Under the pieces are notes generated by a model. That model had not been told where the DNA came from and searched no databases. It worked only from the letters and a program-made list of their open reading frames with translations. DNA of 64,000 bases from Formicarius rufipectus (lineage: Eukaryota; Chordata; Aves; Passeriformes; Formicariidae), in assembly GCA_013399695.1 (NCBI GenBank), contig VXAU01002343.1, positions 267,563 through 331,562 on the forward strand, read 5' to 3'. How positions within the stretch are numbered: position 1 is the stretch's first letter; each line of letters begins with the position of its first letter. Below are positions 26,560 through 38,200 of this stretch, piece after piece. Position numbers and translations under genes: made by a program.

Positions 26560-27135
26560 TGTCACTGAATCCCACGATCCATGTATGGGTTCCTGCTGAG
26601 TGACTCAGCCTATCGGTAGTACAGCTTGGAGACTGGTGTACAAAATATTGCAGAGATTCAGCGATTCTGAGGTAAATTCCTTCCTTACCCTTCCCACATG
26701 AAGATGACAGAGGGCTCTTGTTGGCTGGTCAATAAACTACATGTTTCATCTTTGGGGGTAGAAAGCTGAAACATTTATTGAACACTCACACTGCAATATA
26801 TAGAAGGGACGAGTAGGGTATGTTAATGAAGAGGCAGAACATGTTAATAAGGGGGATGAGTTATGTTGACTAGGGCTTAAGAAACCCAGTCACCACCTTT
26901 CATCATTGAGTAAGCTTTTCTCCACACCCAGACCACTTGGGAGGGGAAATAAAGGTGTTCTGCATATCTTGCCACATCTTGTAAAGTCTTTTACTATCTT
27001 GCAAGAGGAGACAGGACTAATACACATAGATAAATGAAAACAGTCCTAATCCTCAAAGTATCTTCTTTTGGCAGGTTCCTGTCTTATCATAGGGAGGAAC
27101 CCCTCTCCGTTTCTGTAGCTCAGAGCCTGCTGCAT
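26560..27135 (-). mobile_element. Possible decayed retroviral LTR
   Basis: On the minus strand a TATATA box (26797-26802) is followed within about 20 bases by an AATAAA signal (26774-26779). This is the compact U3-R arrangement of a retroviral LTR. The interval is promoter-like upstream and has no protein-coding character. I could not find convincing TG and CA ends, a target duplication or a primer-binding site. An unrelated promoter-like stretch is therefore possible, and the limits given are rough. Confidence 0.3.
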
Positions 27136-29539
27136 AACCCCTTCAAGTCACTGTCTGTTAATATCTGAGTTCCTTCTCCAACAGGCTCTGGTTAGATTCT
27201 TATGGTATTTTAGTAAGATCAGAGTAACCCAGACCCTATTTCCAACCATGAAAACAGTGGTGGCTGCTGTATTTGATGCCCAGAACCTTGTGTATAACAG
27301 ATTGTCCTGAATATATTTAGCGTATAAGGCACCTTTAGAGATTTCAATGTCCTCTTGTTCTTTTTCTGCAGAGAGATATGGTCCCACTTAATCAGTGGAA
27401 TATTTCAGAGCCTGAGAAACTGGCCATCCTAAAGGAAGTAGGGACAATTATTGATTTGAGATATCTTGGGGCAGGAGTGTTCAAAAACAAGCACATGTAT
27501 GTGAATGCCATTTCAATTCAGAATTTTGGCAGCAAATGATTGAGCTGTTGTGAAATTCCTGGTAACTGGAAGGTGCTGCTCATGAACAGATATCTGCCTG
27601 TAGCATGTTAAAAATGAATAATGGGACCAGAGAGCATGACACAAAAAACAGAGATAAAACCAACGTAAAAGCTGACTATTATTTTCTGGGGCATAATACT
27701 AAAAGAGTCAGTTTTCACTTTAGCCAACCTAAAACGTTGACAAAGCTATTATCCCACATGATACCTATTTTATAACAGTAATGTTATTCAATTTAAATGT
27801 CATGAGATGACTATCCAGGCCCTGTAAAAGCTGGGAGAAATGTAGGTGTAGCCAAAATTTTGCCATATTGAACAGGCAAATTTACATTCATCATTATTCT
27901 TTTTTGTGTAGCCTTAACAAGCAGTAACTAAGAAAAAAAATGTATGAATACCATAATGAAAATGTATAAACATAAAATAGAATCAAATAAAAAATAGTCT
28001 AAAATTTAGGAGTCATGTGACAAAAATTAATCTAGTGACCAACATTTCTTGTTGCTGCAAAGATTTTATATATATACTTTCTAGTAAGCAAACAAAAGGA
28101 TCAAGAGTTTCTTGCCTACACTGAGAAATTTCTCTTTAAAATGTAAATATCCACTAGAACTCTAATGGATTTTCAGATATGCAGTGCTCAGATGCTTCTT
28201 TCCTCTATTAGATAACTATGCAGCATGATGTTTGGATGCTTTCACGACTCACCAGACCAAAGTAGCATATAAGAATTCCTCAGTTGGGCAAAGTAGTTAG
28301 CTACAAAGTTTACATTAAACAGATTTTTCAGTTTTTGTAGCCAACAGGCAAATGTTGTTTAATCCACTTAAATGTGGTGAACCTGGCTTCTGCCAGTGAC
28401 TGAAACCACAGTGGGACTGCCCAAGCTTACAGGCTGTGATTGATCTTCAAGTCTGATAAAAATCTGATAGTTTCCATGAAAACAGGCTAAGCTTGTTCAT
28501 TTGTAGAAAGAGTATGTATTTTTTGTATTGATTAAACCCTGAGGAAGTAGCTTTATTGATCTGAGATAGTTTATCTTTCAGAATGATGACCCTCATTACC
28601 TATGGCTTCAGTCCTACAACTGAACCAACTGCTCAGGAAACTATTTCCATATTTACCTTCCAGGAGAATAATGCCATCCAGTTCAAGAAAAGCTTCCTGA
28701 CTTCCCTAGAGAAAGGAATGATTCCTTTGGGAATGACCTACCTGCAAACTTCATAACATCAAACGCAAAAGCTGGCTAACCCTGGAACTTAGCCTAGTTA
28801 TTCAGGACCATGCTACTGTAGCCTTGTTCACTGAAGTCTGGATACACTGAAAGACCTAAGGCGTTATTGTTGCCCCACTCCAGGAGATCACTGAGGACAA
28901 GTAAGAATTAGCTGAACAAAAATGGTGGGCAAACAAATGTTTTGTTTTGGTGTTTTATGGCTAGCTCTCATTCCATGGCAACCATTGGAGAATGGACTTG
29001 GTATACTAAACAGAATATCATCCTGAAATTTAAAGCAATGTTTCACTACGAGCTCCTATAGGAAAATTCTGATTCCTGGCCATTTATATGTTTGCATTGG
29101 AATGTGGAGTATTCATCACATTAAAACTGATAGAATTACACAGGTTACCTTGAAGAGAGTTACAATACGTGGGCCATATGGGTTTATGTGGCCATAAACC
29201 CCACTTATTTCCAGCATGACACAAAGTCATGGTTTTAAATAAAACCAAATAATTAATATCTTAATAAGAGTTCCCTGCTGTGTTGTTGCTTCTAGCTCCT
29301 AGAAGATATTACCAGCTGCCAGGATTGTCTTCAGAAAGATGTATAAACAAAGTGAAAAGTGACAGGGACCATGTACTGAAATTATCTTTGTGGTGCCTCT
29401 GTCATTAATGCAGTGTTAACTCAGCCTTTATGAAATGTTAAGTTTACTATCAACTCCTTGTAGGATTAGTTTATCTTAACCATATGATTCCTATCACAAA
29501 GAAAGTAGGTTATGCTCATCACTCAGCCTGTTGTCTGCC
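27136..29539. other. Unique AT-rich sequence
   Basis: It contains a 79-codon minus-strand frame (27148-27387) next to the possible LTR and a 57-codon plus-strand frame (28583-28756) preceded by a ttatctttcag acceptor-like string. Neither is recognised. A small perfect hairpin lies at 29180-29201. Confidence 0.5.
29180..29201. repeat. Perfect 9-bp stem hairpin
   Basis: GGGTTTATG (29180-29188) and CATAAACCC (29193-29201) pair exactly around a four-base TGGC loop. There is no T-run after it, and its function is unknown. Confidence 0.7.
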
Positions 29540-29714
29540 CAGTCCTTATACACCAGAAAACAATTGGAAGAATAGCTCCGTATCAAATTGCTAAGTATGT
29601 AATACTGCTTTGCAATGAGAAAAACTTTCAAATACACTGCTATCCAGCCATACTCTCTAACTCAAGTCCAAACAGGTCAAAGAAGTAAGTTTAGAGGAAA
29701 TTAAGGGAGGACAT
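29540..29714 (+). repeat. Unknown dispersed or duplicated unit, copy A
   Basis: This 175-bp stretch matches 35088-35280 in the same orientation. The shared core begins around aatgagaaaaactttcaaat (29616) and continues through acactgctatccag, ctctctaactcaagtccaaa and tcaaagaagta to gtttagaggaaa, with only scattered single-base differences by eye. Flanks on both sides do not match. It is not a CR1, LTR or SINE that I recognise. Confidence 0.85.
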
Positions 29715-29991
29715 TTGGAACATGACTCAGGACTATATCAGAATTCTCCCTATGAGGATCACAGACAGATTTCTTTCTTTGGTGATTTTCAGAAGTTAAG
29801 AGTATTTGCACATTTAAAAATCATAATTTGTGGGTAAAAGAATGCCTCACATCATGAAGAACCAGCACAACAGCTATTCAAAATACCAGGTTATGTCTGG
29901 TGAAAATGTAAAAATTTTGCTGTGCTTTGGGGTGAATTAGAGTGAGATAGAGTATCTTGCCAATATAAAGACATACACTGTTTTATTAAAC

Positions 29992-30174
29992 AGAAAACAA
30001 ACAAACAAACAAACAAAAAACCCCCAACAAACAAAAAACAAACACCAAAACCAAACACACACACACACACACACACACAAAAAAGAAACCAAACCACAAC
30101 ACAAAAAAACACCAAACCAAAACAACCAACCAAAACAAAACAAAACCAAAACAAACAAACAAATAAACAAAACC
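29992..30174. repeat. A/C-only low-complexity tract with (CAAA)n and (CA)n
   Basis: About 183 bases with almost no G or T on this strand. Left part (CAAA)n, central (AC)n of about 12 units at 30055-30079, right part mixed CAAAA and CCAAA units. Three minus-strand open frames here encode only Phe/Val/Cys/Leu low-complexity runs and are artefacts of the tract. Confidence 0.95.
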
Positions 30175-31253
30175 CATATTATTAGGAAGCAACTGTTGCT
30201 TGCTTGGGCATGCTGTCAATTGTATGTCTTAATCCATTTTTTAAATAGTAATTAATAAGCACACTAGGATATTTTACTAATTTTTTGCGTAATATGTTTA
30301 GTGAATAAGCTGTGTAGGGGAAGAGAAAGAAAGTTATGTAATGCAAGAAAGATCAGAAACCTCAGAAGAGAAAACTTTAACATAACTTACCTGATACTTG
30401 GAAAATACTCAGTACTAGATTACATTCTGCTAAATCACATTTTTTCTTTTGAGTAAGTTTTCTGCACTGCTAACATTTTCTTCCTGTGTTACCCCTTTTT
30501 GTCTGTAATGGAACCATTCTTGGTTCTAGAGTCCTCATTTTCTATAAAGTACAGCTCACTCCTTTTTGGGAGGTTTTCAATAGAAAGCAACTATTTCAAA
30601 TTGATTGAGGTAAAAATCTCACCTGCTGCAAGTGGATTCCTTACTCAGTGTATAAACATGAAAGGGAAGTGCAAGCCCAGGCAGTGCAACATCGAACCTA
30701 TTATTCCCCTATCCTGGGATACCATTTCTAGCTAGTGACTCACCAAACTGCTTTTCATTCCCATCCTGATATTTACCTCGACAGAAAAGTTATTACTCTT
30801 CACTTGCCACTGCACAAGATAACAAAATTCAATATGATTATCATAACTTACATGTGAACTTCAGATTCTATAATTATAGTTATATTTTTATTGTAATATT
30901 ATTAGATACATCTTAACTAGTTTGCAAGTAATTTAATTTTCCTTTTTCATTTGAAAGGATTGCTCTTTTGCCTTACAGTGCCTGCTATCTTATTTATACC
31001 TTGTAGACAAGTTATGTTTCTAAACTGGTGGACACAGTTTTTTGTAACAAAAAGCAGTTGTCCTAATGTTGACTGACCACATGATGTGGTATTTTGAAGG
31101 TTCAGTGTCACACCATTTACCCAGTCCTTAACCACATTCATTTTTTGTCCCACTAACCAAGTTCCATCAGGTGGACTTAACACCATGGTCCACTTCTGAT
31201 TTTATTTCTTTTGCTGTATACACAAGCCTCTGTATTGCATTTGCAATACTGTC
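30175..31253. other. Unique AT-rich sequence
   Basis: Nothing recognised. Short open frames at 30499-30735 and 30947-31186 have no motifs. Confidence 0.5.
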
Positions 31254-31645
31254 ATAGAATCAATGATTCTCAGAGCAGTCAAGGCTGGAAGGTATCTTGA
31301 AAAATCATCTGGTCCAACCTTTCATGGGAAAGAGAGTCTAGATGAGATAATCTGGCACCCTGTCCAATTACATTTTGAAAACCTTCAGCAGTGTGGCCTC
31401 TACCACATCCTCAGAGAAGTTGTTCCAGTGAATAATCATTCTCAGTGGAAAAATTTTCTCCCTTATGTGAAGTTGAAACCTATCCCAGTGGAACTTGTGA
31501 GGCTCCTTGTGAAAAGAGAATCACTAGAACCCTGGAATGAGGCTCCCTCAAGCCTTCTTTCAGTCTTGGAGAACATGTTTCCCACCTTTTTGATTGTTTT
31601 TGTGGCCCTTCTTTGGGCTACCTCCAGGCTGTGTCCACTTGAATA
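31254..31645 (-). mobile_element. CR1 LINE, 3' end, inverted
   Basis: Read on this strand it starts with the reverse complement of the CR1 tail: catagaatcaatgattctca, then aaggctggaaggtatcttga and atctggtccaacctttcatg. It runs on through the antisense of the non-coding 3' region (cctctaccacatcctcagag, gttccagtgaataatcattc) into antisense ORF2 sequence ending near ctacctccaggctgtgtcca. The 128-codon plus-strand open frame over it is antisense to the element and is not a gene. Confidence 0.93.
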
Positions 31646-31884
31646 CTGAATTAATATTCTCAAACATTCATCCTCCGTGGTGCTTGAATGTAGATATGCC
31701 TCTCTGATACATATAATTTGCTGTTATTCAACACAGAGAACTAGTCTGATTTTAAGCTACCAAGATTTTAGTAGTCAGAGGCTTAGTTTGTTAGTTGTTA
31801 CAGTCTGAATTCTGGAGGATTTGTGTTGCTGAGCAGAAAGGCTAAGCACAATTCTAATAAGATTATTACACAAGCCATGTGTTT
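31646..31884. other. Spacer between two CR1 copies
   Basis: Short AT-rich sequence without recognisable content between an inverted and a direct CR1 copy. Confidence 0.5.
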
Positions 31885-32076
31885 AAATCCACAGACGGGA
31901 GGGATGTCATCCAGAAGGACCTTGGTAGGCCTGAGTGAGGTCTATGTGAACCTTATGAAGGTCAACAAGGCCAGGCTGCAAGGTCCGGCACCAAGGTTGG
32001 GGCAATCCCAAGCATAACACAAACACATCTGGGCAGGGAATGGACTGACAGAAGCTCTAGGAAGAAACACATAGGG

Positions 32077-32337
32077 GTGTTGCTTGATGAGAAGTTCAAC
32101 ATGACCCAACAATGTGCACTCACAGTTGGCTTACTGGGCTGTATCAAAATCAAAGTAGAGAGCAGATCAAGGGAGGTGATTCTGCCTGTCTGCTCCACTT
32201 TTGTGAAACCTCATCCTGAGTACTGCATCCAGCTCTGGGTTCCCCAACATAAGGAGAACATGGACCTGCTGAAACAAATCCAGAGGAAACCCACAAAGAT
32301 GATCCGAGGCTGGAGAACCTCTATAATGACAGGATGA
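32077..32337 (+). pseudogene. CR1 ORF2 (reverse transcriptase) C-terminal remnant
   Basis: An 86-codon open frame inside the CR1 above. It has recognisable CR1 ORF2 C-terminal motifs in order: LDEKFNMTQQCAL near the start, SRSREVILP, HPEYCIQLW and TKMIRG. These lie after the polymerase core, so no catalytic residues are present. The frame breaks just after TKMIRGW, where an intact copy would continue into the ENLSYE-type segment. It is a dead fragment of a 5'-truncated insertion. Confidence 0.88.
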
Positions 32338-32588
32338 GAGTTGGGGTTGCTCAGCCTGGAGAAGAGAAGGTTCTAGGGAGACCTCACTGAGGCCTTCCAT
32401 TACCTAAAAGAGCTACTAGAGAATTGAGGAAGGACTTTTTACAAGGATATGCAGTGATAGGACAAGGGGGAATGGACAAAGAATGAAAAAAGGGTAGATT
32501 AAGGTCAGATATTAGGAAGAAATTTTTTACTTTGAGGGTAGTGCGACACTGGGAAAAACTCTCCCAAATCTTTGTTTGTGAAGTCTAG

Positions 32589-32617
32589 CCATGATGATGA
32601 TGATGATGATGATGATG
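32589..32617. repeat. (GAT)n microsatellite inside CR1
   Basis: About nine ATG/GAT units at a point where the CR1 consensus has no such repeat, between the gtgaagtctagcc and gtgaaacactgg blocks. Confidence 0.9.
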
Positions 32618-32775
32618 AGTGAAACACTGGAACAGATTACCCAGAGAAGCTGTGGATGCCTCATCCCCGAAAGTGTTCAAGTCCACCACCTGGTCTAGTG
32701 AAAAATGTTCTTGCTCTTGGCACAAGGGTTGGAATGAGATGAACTTTAAGGTCCCTTGCAACACAAACAGATTAT

Positions 32776-32862
32776 TATTAATGAATTTATTAATGAATTT
32801 ATTTATTAATTAATTTATTTAAATTTATTTGAATTTATTTATTTTTTTATTAATGAATTTAG
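32776..32862. repeat. AT-rich (TTTATTAA)n-like tract at CR1 3' end
   Basis: Irregular repeats of attaatgaatt, tttatttatt and attaatt directly follow the CR1 tail. They appear to have grown from, or replaced, the terminal CR1 microsatellite. Confidence 0.8.
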
Positions 32863-33159
32863 GTTTCAAAAGAACAATGAGACTAGGAGTGAAAGACACA
32901 CTGCCTTACTATCTCCATGTGTTTACTCCAGGTGGTCAGTCCGACATCTAATCCATGTTACTTCTGTTAACATTTTTTTTTGACAGTAGTATCAAACATT
33001 CTTGGTTAGCACATGTGTGCTTCAAGAGGAAGAGTTTTGTATGGAAAGGACTGAGGTTGTCTGCTTCCAAATTTGAAAGATACTCTAGCTCTTAAAAAAT
33101 ATTTCAATAATACAAGAGCTTCAAAACAGATTTTGATATTTTTGGTTTGTTTGTGCCTA

Positions 33160-33470
33160 TACACAAAGTTTGTAGATGATAGAAAACCTGGCAGAGGAGT
33201 TGTACTGCCATTCAATGAGATCTGAACTGGCTGGAGAAGTGGTCTGATGGGAATTTGATGAAGTTCAACAAGGGGAAATGTAAAGTCCTGCACCTGGGGA
33301 GAAACAGCTCCAGCCATCTGTGCATGCTACTGATGTGGGTGGAGACTTCATCCCTGAAGATGGTCTTTGTAAATCTGCTCTGGGTGCCCCTTCTTGAACA
33401 GGGGAGGTTGGGCAAAATGACTTCCAGAGGTCACTTTCAATCATTCTGTCATGTGTGATACCATATGAAT
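33160..33470 (+). mobile_element. CR1 LINE with internal deletion
   Basis: The 5' part encodes a CR1 ORF2 segment: agtttgtagatgatagaaaa gives the FADDT-like start, and the frame at 33255 reads MKFNKGKCKVLHLGRN. About 100 bases later, without the several hundred bases normally in between, it enters a CR1-like 3' terminus: ctgctctgggtgccccttct, gggcaaaatgacttccagag and gtcactttcaatcattctgt. It is either an internally deleted copy or a tail joined from another CR1 subfamily. Confidence 0.82.
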
Positions 33471-33937
33471 CATTTTCTCAAAGACCAGTGGAGCTAGATT
33501 CTTGAATTCATGTGATTTAGCAGAAGGCATTGAATTTTATGTTTCCAGTGCCATCGTAAGTTAATCCCACATATTCTATACATTACAGTTTATAAGTTAA
33601 AATACATACTATTATAAAACTTAAGGTTGATTCTGCTTGTATGAAGAGAAACTGAAGTTGAAAAGGTCAGATAAAATGTCTGTAAACATTAACCTTGTGT
33701 CCTTAACAGCTATTTACCATTCAATATTTTTAAATTCTATGTTTGCCTCTAGCCCTCACCTTTTATAATTTATTTACTTTCTTATTCCTACACTAAGTTT
33801 ATGCTAGAGACACTCAAGATTTTGTCTTCTCAGTCACTTGTTTTCCTTCCTGTTTTAGGATCTTCATATTTTTATTTTTCTTCGGATAATTATTGAATAC
33901 AATGGCATTTGTAGTGTTTTTCCAATTACATTTTTTT

Positions 33938-34170
33938 CTGTGAGAAGTTTAGATGGAGTATTATGGAAAATTTCTTCACTGAAAGAATTGCCAAGCATTG
34001 GAACAGGCTGCCCAGGGAAATGGTCCAGTCACCAGTCTGGGAGGTGTAGACATGGTGTTTACTTAGGGTCTCAGCTTAACTATGGACTTGGCAGAGTTAG
34101 GTTCAGAGTTGAGCTTGCTCTTTAGAGTCTTTTCCAATCCAAATAATTCTCCAATTCTCTGATTTTATTT
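33938..34170 (+). mobile_element. CR1 LINE, 3' end
   Basis: Order: ttagatggagtattatggaa, atttcttcactgaaagaatt, gcattggaacaggctgccca, the block gaggtgtagacatggtgttt, tatggacttggcagagttag, and a tail of agtcttttccaatccaaata ending attctctgat. A typical short 5'-truncated insertion. Confidence 0.93.
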
Positions 34171-35087
34171 GTCTCTTTTGCCTTGGGTTTGCACAGTTCT
34201 CCTGCTAGACTTGTTTTTACTATTTTCCCCCCTTCCCTTTTCATACTTTTCTGTTCTGTTTGACATGTTACTTGTTCAGCTCTGCTCTAGTTACTGGTTT
34301 TAAAATCTCTTTAGGTTTTGGCAAAGCTAATGTGGACTGAGTGTTCTCAGCAAGATTCTGTACTCAGTTTCCCAGTCTTTTATATGTTATATATTAGTTT
34401 GCTGCAAAGACTGAAAGACTTAAGGTTAATCACTCTGTGTAATTTGGCAATGTATACCAGTTGATTATTTTATCAGATTTTTTCATTAGACTGTAGTTTT
34501 GAAGCTTTCAAAGTGGTACACAGATTACAAAAATCTTTAGTTCACCATGAGAAAAAGGGAAATGTTTAACTTCTAATTTGTGTCTTAAATTCACATATAT
34601 ATATATATATTCTCAGAGGCAGGAAACTGGTAGATAGCCCATAGGCTATTACTTGGGTTTCAATTGGTGTTTTTGTTGATTTCACAACCTGGCAGAAGAT
34701 AAGTTATGTCTGACTCCTTGTTCAGTGCTAAATAATAAAAAAGAACGAGTCAAAAAACCATAATATTCCTTTTTGGTCTCTTTGCTGTAGAAAATAATTT
34801 CTGGTCATTAATAAGATCTTCTGCCTTCCTCCTAAAAAAGTTGTTCATAGCACAGATGGTCTTTCTGAGAATGAGTTCCATTCCAAACCCTTTCAATTTT
34901 GTCACTTTGTATTTTTGGTCCCCCTTTTGCTATTCTACTAAGGAGGGCTGCAAGTTGAAGCAGCAACACCCAGCAAGCACATGCTTGGATTAAGAAAAAG
35001 TCCAGTCATGAGCAGAACTGCACACTCTAGAAGGCTGGAGTGTGAATGATCTGGACCTACACCTGCACAGGAAGGCAGCTGAGGTCA
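34171..35087. other. Unique AT-rich sequence with short (TA)n
   Basis: A (TA)n run lies at about 34592-34610. Nothing else recognised. Confidence 0.55.
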
Positions 35088-35280
35088 CAGTCTTTATACA
35101 ACAGAGAAGAAGAATTGGAAGAATTGCTCTGTATCAAAGTTGCTAAGATTGCTCTGTTGCAAAGTTGCTACTGCTTTAAAATGAGAAAAACTTTCAAATA
35201 CACTGCTATCCAGACACACTCTCTAACTCAAGTCCAAACAGATCAAAGAAGTAGGTTTAGAGGAAACTAAGAGAGGGCAT
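35088..35280 (+). repeat. Unknown dispersed or duplicated unit, copy B
   Basis: Partner of 29540-29714, same orientation, about 5.5 kb downstream. It is longer mainly because of a 25-bp tandem duplication inside it: attgctctgtatcaaagttg at 35123 is followed by a near copy starting at 35148. The sequence beyond both ends does not match copy A. Confidence 0.85.
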
Positions 35281-38200
35281 ATCCACAGTTTACTTGTGAG
35301 CACACCAAGTTCACCCTCACACTAGAGGTGTGTGATCTGTAAAGATAAGTGTGTGCTGCTGCAGCCAGGCACCAGTAGCAGAAGCAAGGAGCTGCAGCTG
35401 TGGGGCGGTGGTTTCTTAAACTGCCTCTCAGCTGACTCTGAGGCACTGTGAGTGCTTCTCCTTCCGCTTCCCTTCCTTTCAGTGCATGTTCAGGAATGTT
35501 CACTTCAAATGAGGAGTATTTTGTGCTATACTAGAGCACACAGCTTTGTTGCTATTAATCACCACCCCTCAGCAGCAAACAGGATGGAGATCGTCCATCT
35601 ATCTCAGACCAAAATGCTGTGAGTTTAAGCTGAGTTGTTCATCTCTTCATAGAGACCAAAAGGAAGAAAGAGCACTCACATACCACGGGGCCTGGAGAGG
35701 TGGCAGCTTCTGTGCCTCTCTTTCCTGACAGGAGAGACACACAGAGGCAGGTAAGAAGCCTGGTTTGACAGCTTCAGCCAGTGCCTGAACACATGGATGA
35801 CCTTAAGCCAGTGGTTAAAATAGTTTTTTCAACACTGCTGGAAAGGGGAATAGAGGAGGAGCACTCATGCAATCAGGTCACTAGTCTTTTGGGGGTACTA
35901 GTGGGTCTTGTTTCTCACATTGAAGATCCTAGTGTTATCTGGTTCATCTGAAAAGGAGTAGAAATACACCATTTGATATTAACCCATCCAGATATTTACA
36001 TCTACAAAACAAGAATTGTCACATGATTTCCTTGACCTTGAAATGGTAGGAATAAGAAGTTTGGGTTTGGGATGTACACACAACCCTGATCACTACAAAG
36101 ATCTGTGTGACATGCTGTCAAACATAGCACTACTGTGTTCCAGAGCGTTCTCTAATGCTGATGTGTTAAACTTCAAATGCAGTTTGATGTGGCCTGATGA
36201 GGTCAGGCAGACATATTGTGTATATTTGTGTATATTGGGATATTTTACAATACGTCAATCAAAATAACATTTGAATCACAGTGTAGTATCAGAATATTTT
36301 CTCATTCCATCTTCTCTGATCTCAAGACTCCACAGATTCCTCCTAAATCCTGCCCTCCTGTGGTCAAATGGAGATCCTAGTAACTGAATTAATCTTTTTG
36401 CTCTTTTACCCATAGCCTGATATGCATCTCTTTTACCTTTGTATGTGATAAGTTCCCAGGGCTGAAGAGGACATGACCAGTGGCTGCAAGATGAGTTAAA
36501 CAGAGGCAGGCATTTGTCACACAGAACCAAGAGAAGCACTACAGTGAAAGTGCAAAAATGTAGAAGGAAGATTTTTTTTTTTAATTTTCACAATTGTCAG
36601 GAAGATATTCTCTTGAAATACCCACAATTTTCCCCTCCTAGAACATAAAGGTGTTTGAATGCAAGGCTTACTGCTAGTAGAAATGCCTAAGTATTTGCAA
36701 CTGCATGAGGCCAAACAACAGAAACTTGCAAGCATATTTTTCTAGTGTGGGAAATTACTATGATGGCAAACTCCAGTCACAGCTGGTGGGGCTTGCTGCA
36801 CATGTTAATTGAGGAAATTATGATGAATAAGCAAATAAAAGATTAATATATATCTCTGTGTTTAAAGGCTAGGCTGGTAATGCCTGCTGACAAGAGAATA
36901 TACACTCTAGGCTGACAACCAATTACCACAGTCCCACATTCTGTGTCTGCACTTGCTGCAAGTGTGACAATCACAGCTACAGGGAAGGAACACAAATTGG
37001 GGTCCCCACGGGCTGCAAGAGGCCACGAAGCACAGTGAGTAAAAGAGAAATGTCTGACAGCACAGCAGAGCTATTAGGAGCTGTACTAGGTTTTTCTTGG
37101 CAAGACTCAGTCTCACATGGGAGAGTTTCCACACCTGAAGCTTTTAATGAACCTTTTATCCAGAACACTAAATGATCATTGTAGCTTTAGACTGCAAATA
37201 ATAATTAAAAAAAAATTGACTTTGTCAGAAAATGCAAGTTCATACATTCTTTTTCTTTTGGTCAAACCATTAAAAATGCATTTATGCAAAGTGGGGAAAA
37301 ATAGTAGACCTAATGGAATCTACTGGACCTTTCCCCTCCTTTGCACCCTGAACATGTAGAAATAGTTCTGTGAATTGTGTCTGAAAAAAGCCACAGAGCC
37401 CTTAGAGTTTCTTTAATAATGCATTTTACAGAGTACATTGTTAATGTCTAATACTTGTTCCCTTAATTACAGCGTATGTTAAATTGGTCATTTTCAAGTG
37501 AAAATAACCATACACATAGAATAAGTGTTCATTCTGAAACTCTTTTGTAGGCAAATTTTAAACCACTCTTACAACTGGCCAATCACTTTGCAGCAGCTGA
37601 TAAATGTGTGATTTCTAACTCAAATAATTTGAGAAAATACAACAAACTCGGCCTAATACTCCTTAATTGAGGATATTTTATTACTGGCATGCTTTCCTCT
37701 TCTGGTGTAGTCATTTGAATTGAGTGGAAGAATTAGTTTATCAAAGTACCAAAATAACAAATAACATAAAATGTGACTTCCTAAAAATGTATGAGTAACA
37801 TATTCTCTTTTTTTCTTTTTTTTTTTTTTTCTGTATTGTCAGAAATTTATTTTCAGGAGCAGACAGCACCCCATAATAGTGGATTATTAGATTTTAATAC
37901 ATAACAAAATCACTTCACCGATACAAAAATAGCTGATTCCCTAGTGAGTTCTATGCATAATAACTAGTTAGATGGTTTCTCTGACAGACCCAAATGAGGC
38001 ATTTGGCCAAGAGATTGTCCCTTCTAGCCTTGCACAAAACAAAGAGTAAGCCCAGCACATGGCCCAAACTATAAGGGAGCTGCATAATTTAAAACAGGAT
38101 TATCATTAAGAAGGAGAAGATAGCAAAATCCAAAGGATATCCCAAGATAGATAAAGAGATATTAAAATTGATAGTCAGAGATACTGTGAAAGGACTTCAG

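Larger units (their letters stand above)
31885..32775 (+). mobile_element. CR1 LINE, about 0.9 kb, containing ORF2 remnant
   Basis: The longest plus-strand CR1 in the window. It opens with gtctatgtgaaccttatgaa and ggtcaacaaggccaggctgc, the region encoding the last part of the reverse-transcriptase ORF, and continues through the ORF2 remnant listed below. Then come gctcagcctggagaagagaa, ggatatgcagtgataggaca, cactggaacagattacccag and the tail ggtcccttgcaacacaaaca. A (GAT)n expansion interrupts it at 32589-32617. Frameshifts and stops make it inactive. The expected ATTCTATG tail is replaced by an AT-rich tract. Confidence 0.93.

Noticed and set aside
28583..28756. 57-codon plus-strand frame with fairly protein-like composition, preceded by an acceptor-like ttatctttcag
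   Set aside because: No homology, no domain, and the frame is short enough to arise by chance.
29891..30219. Three minus-strand frames rich in Phe, Cys, Val and Leu that look like membrane proteins
   Set aside because: They translate the A/C-only tract; the hydrophobicity is a consequence of GTT/TTG/TTT triplets.
31263..31649. 128-codon plus-strand open frame
   Set aside because: It is antisense to an inverted CR1 3' end whose blocks are recognisable throughout.
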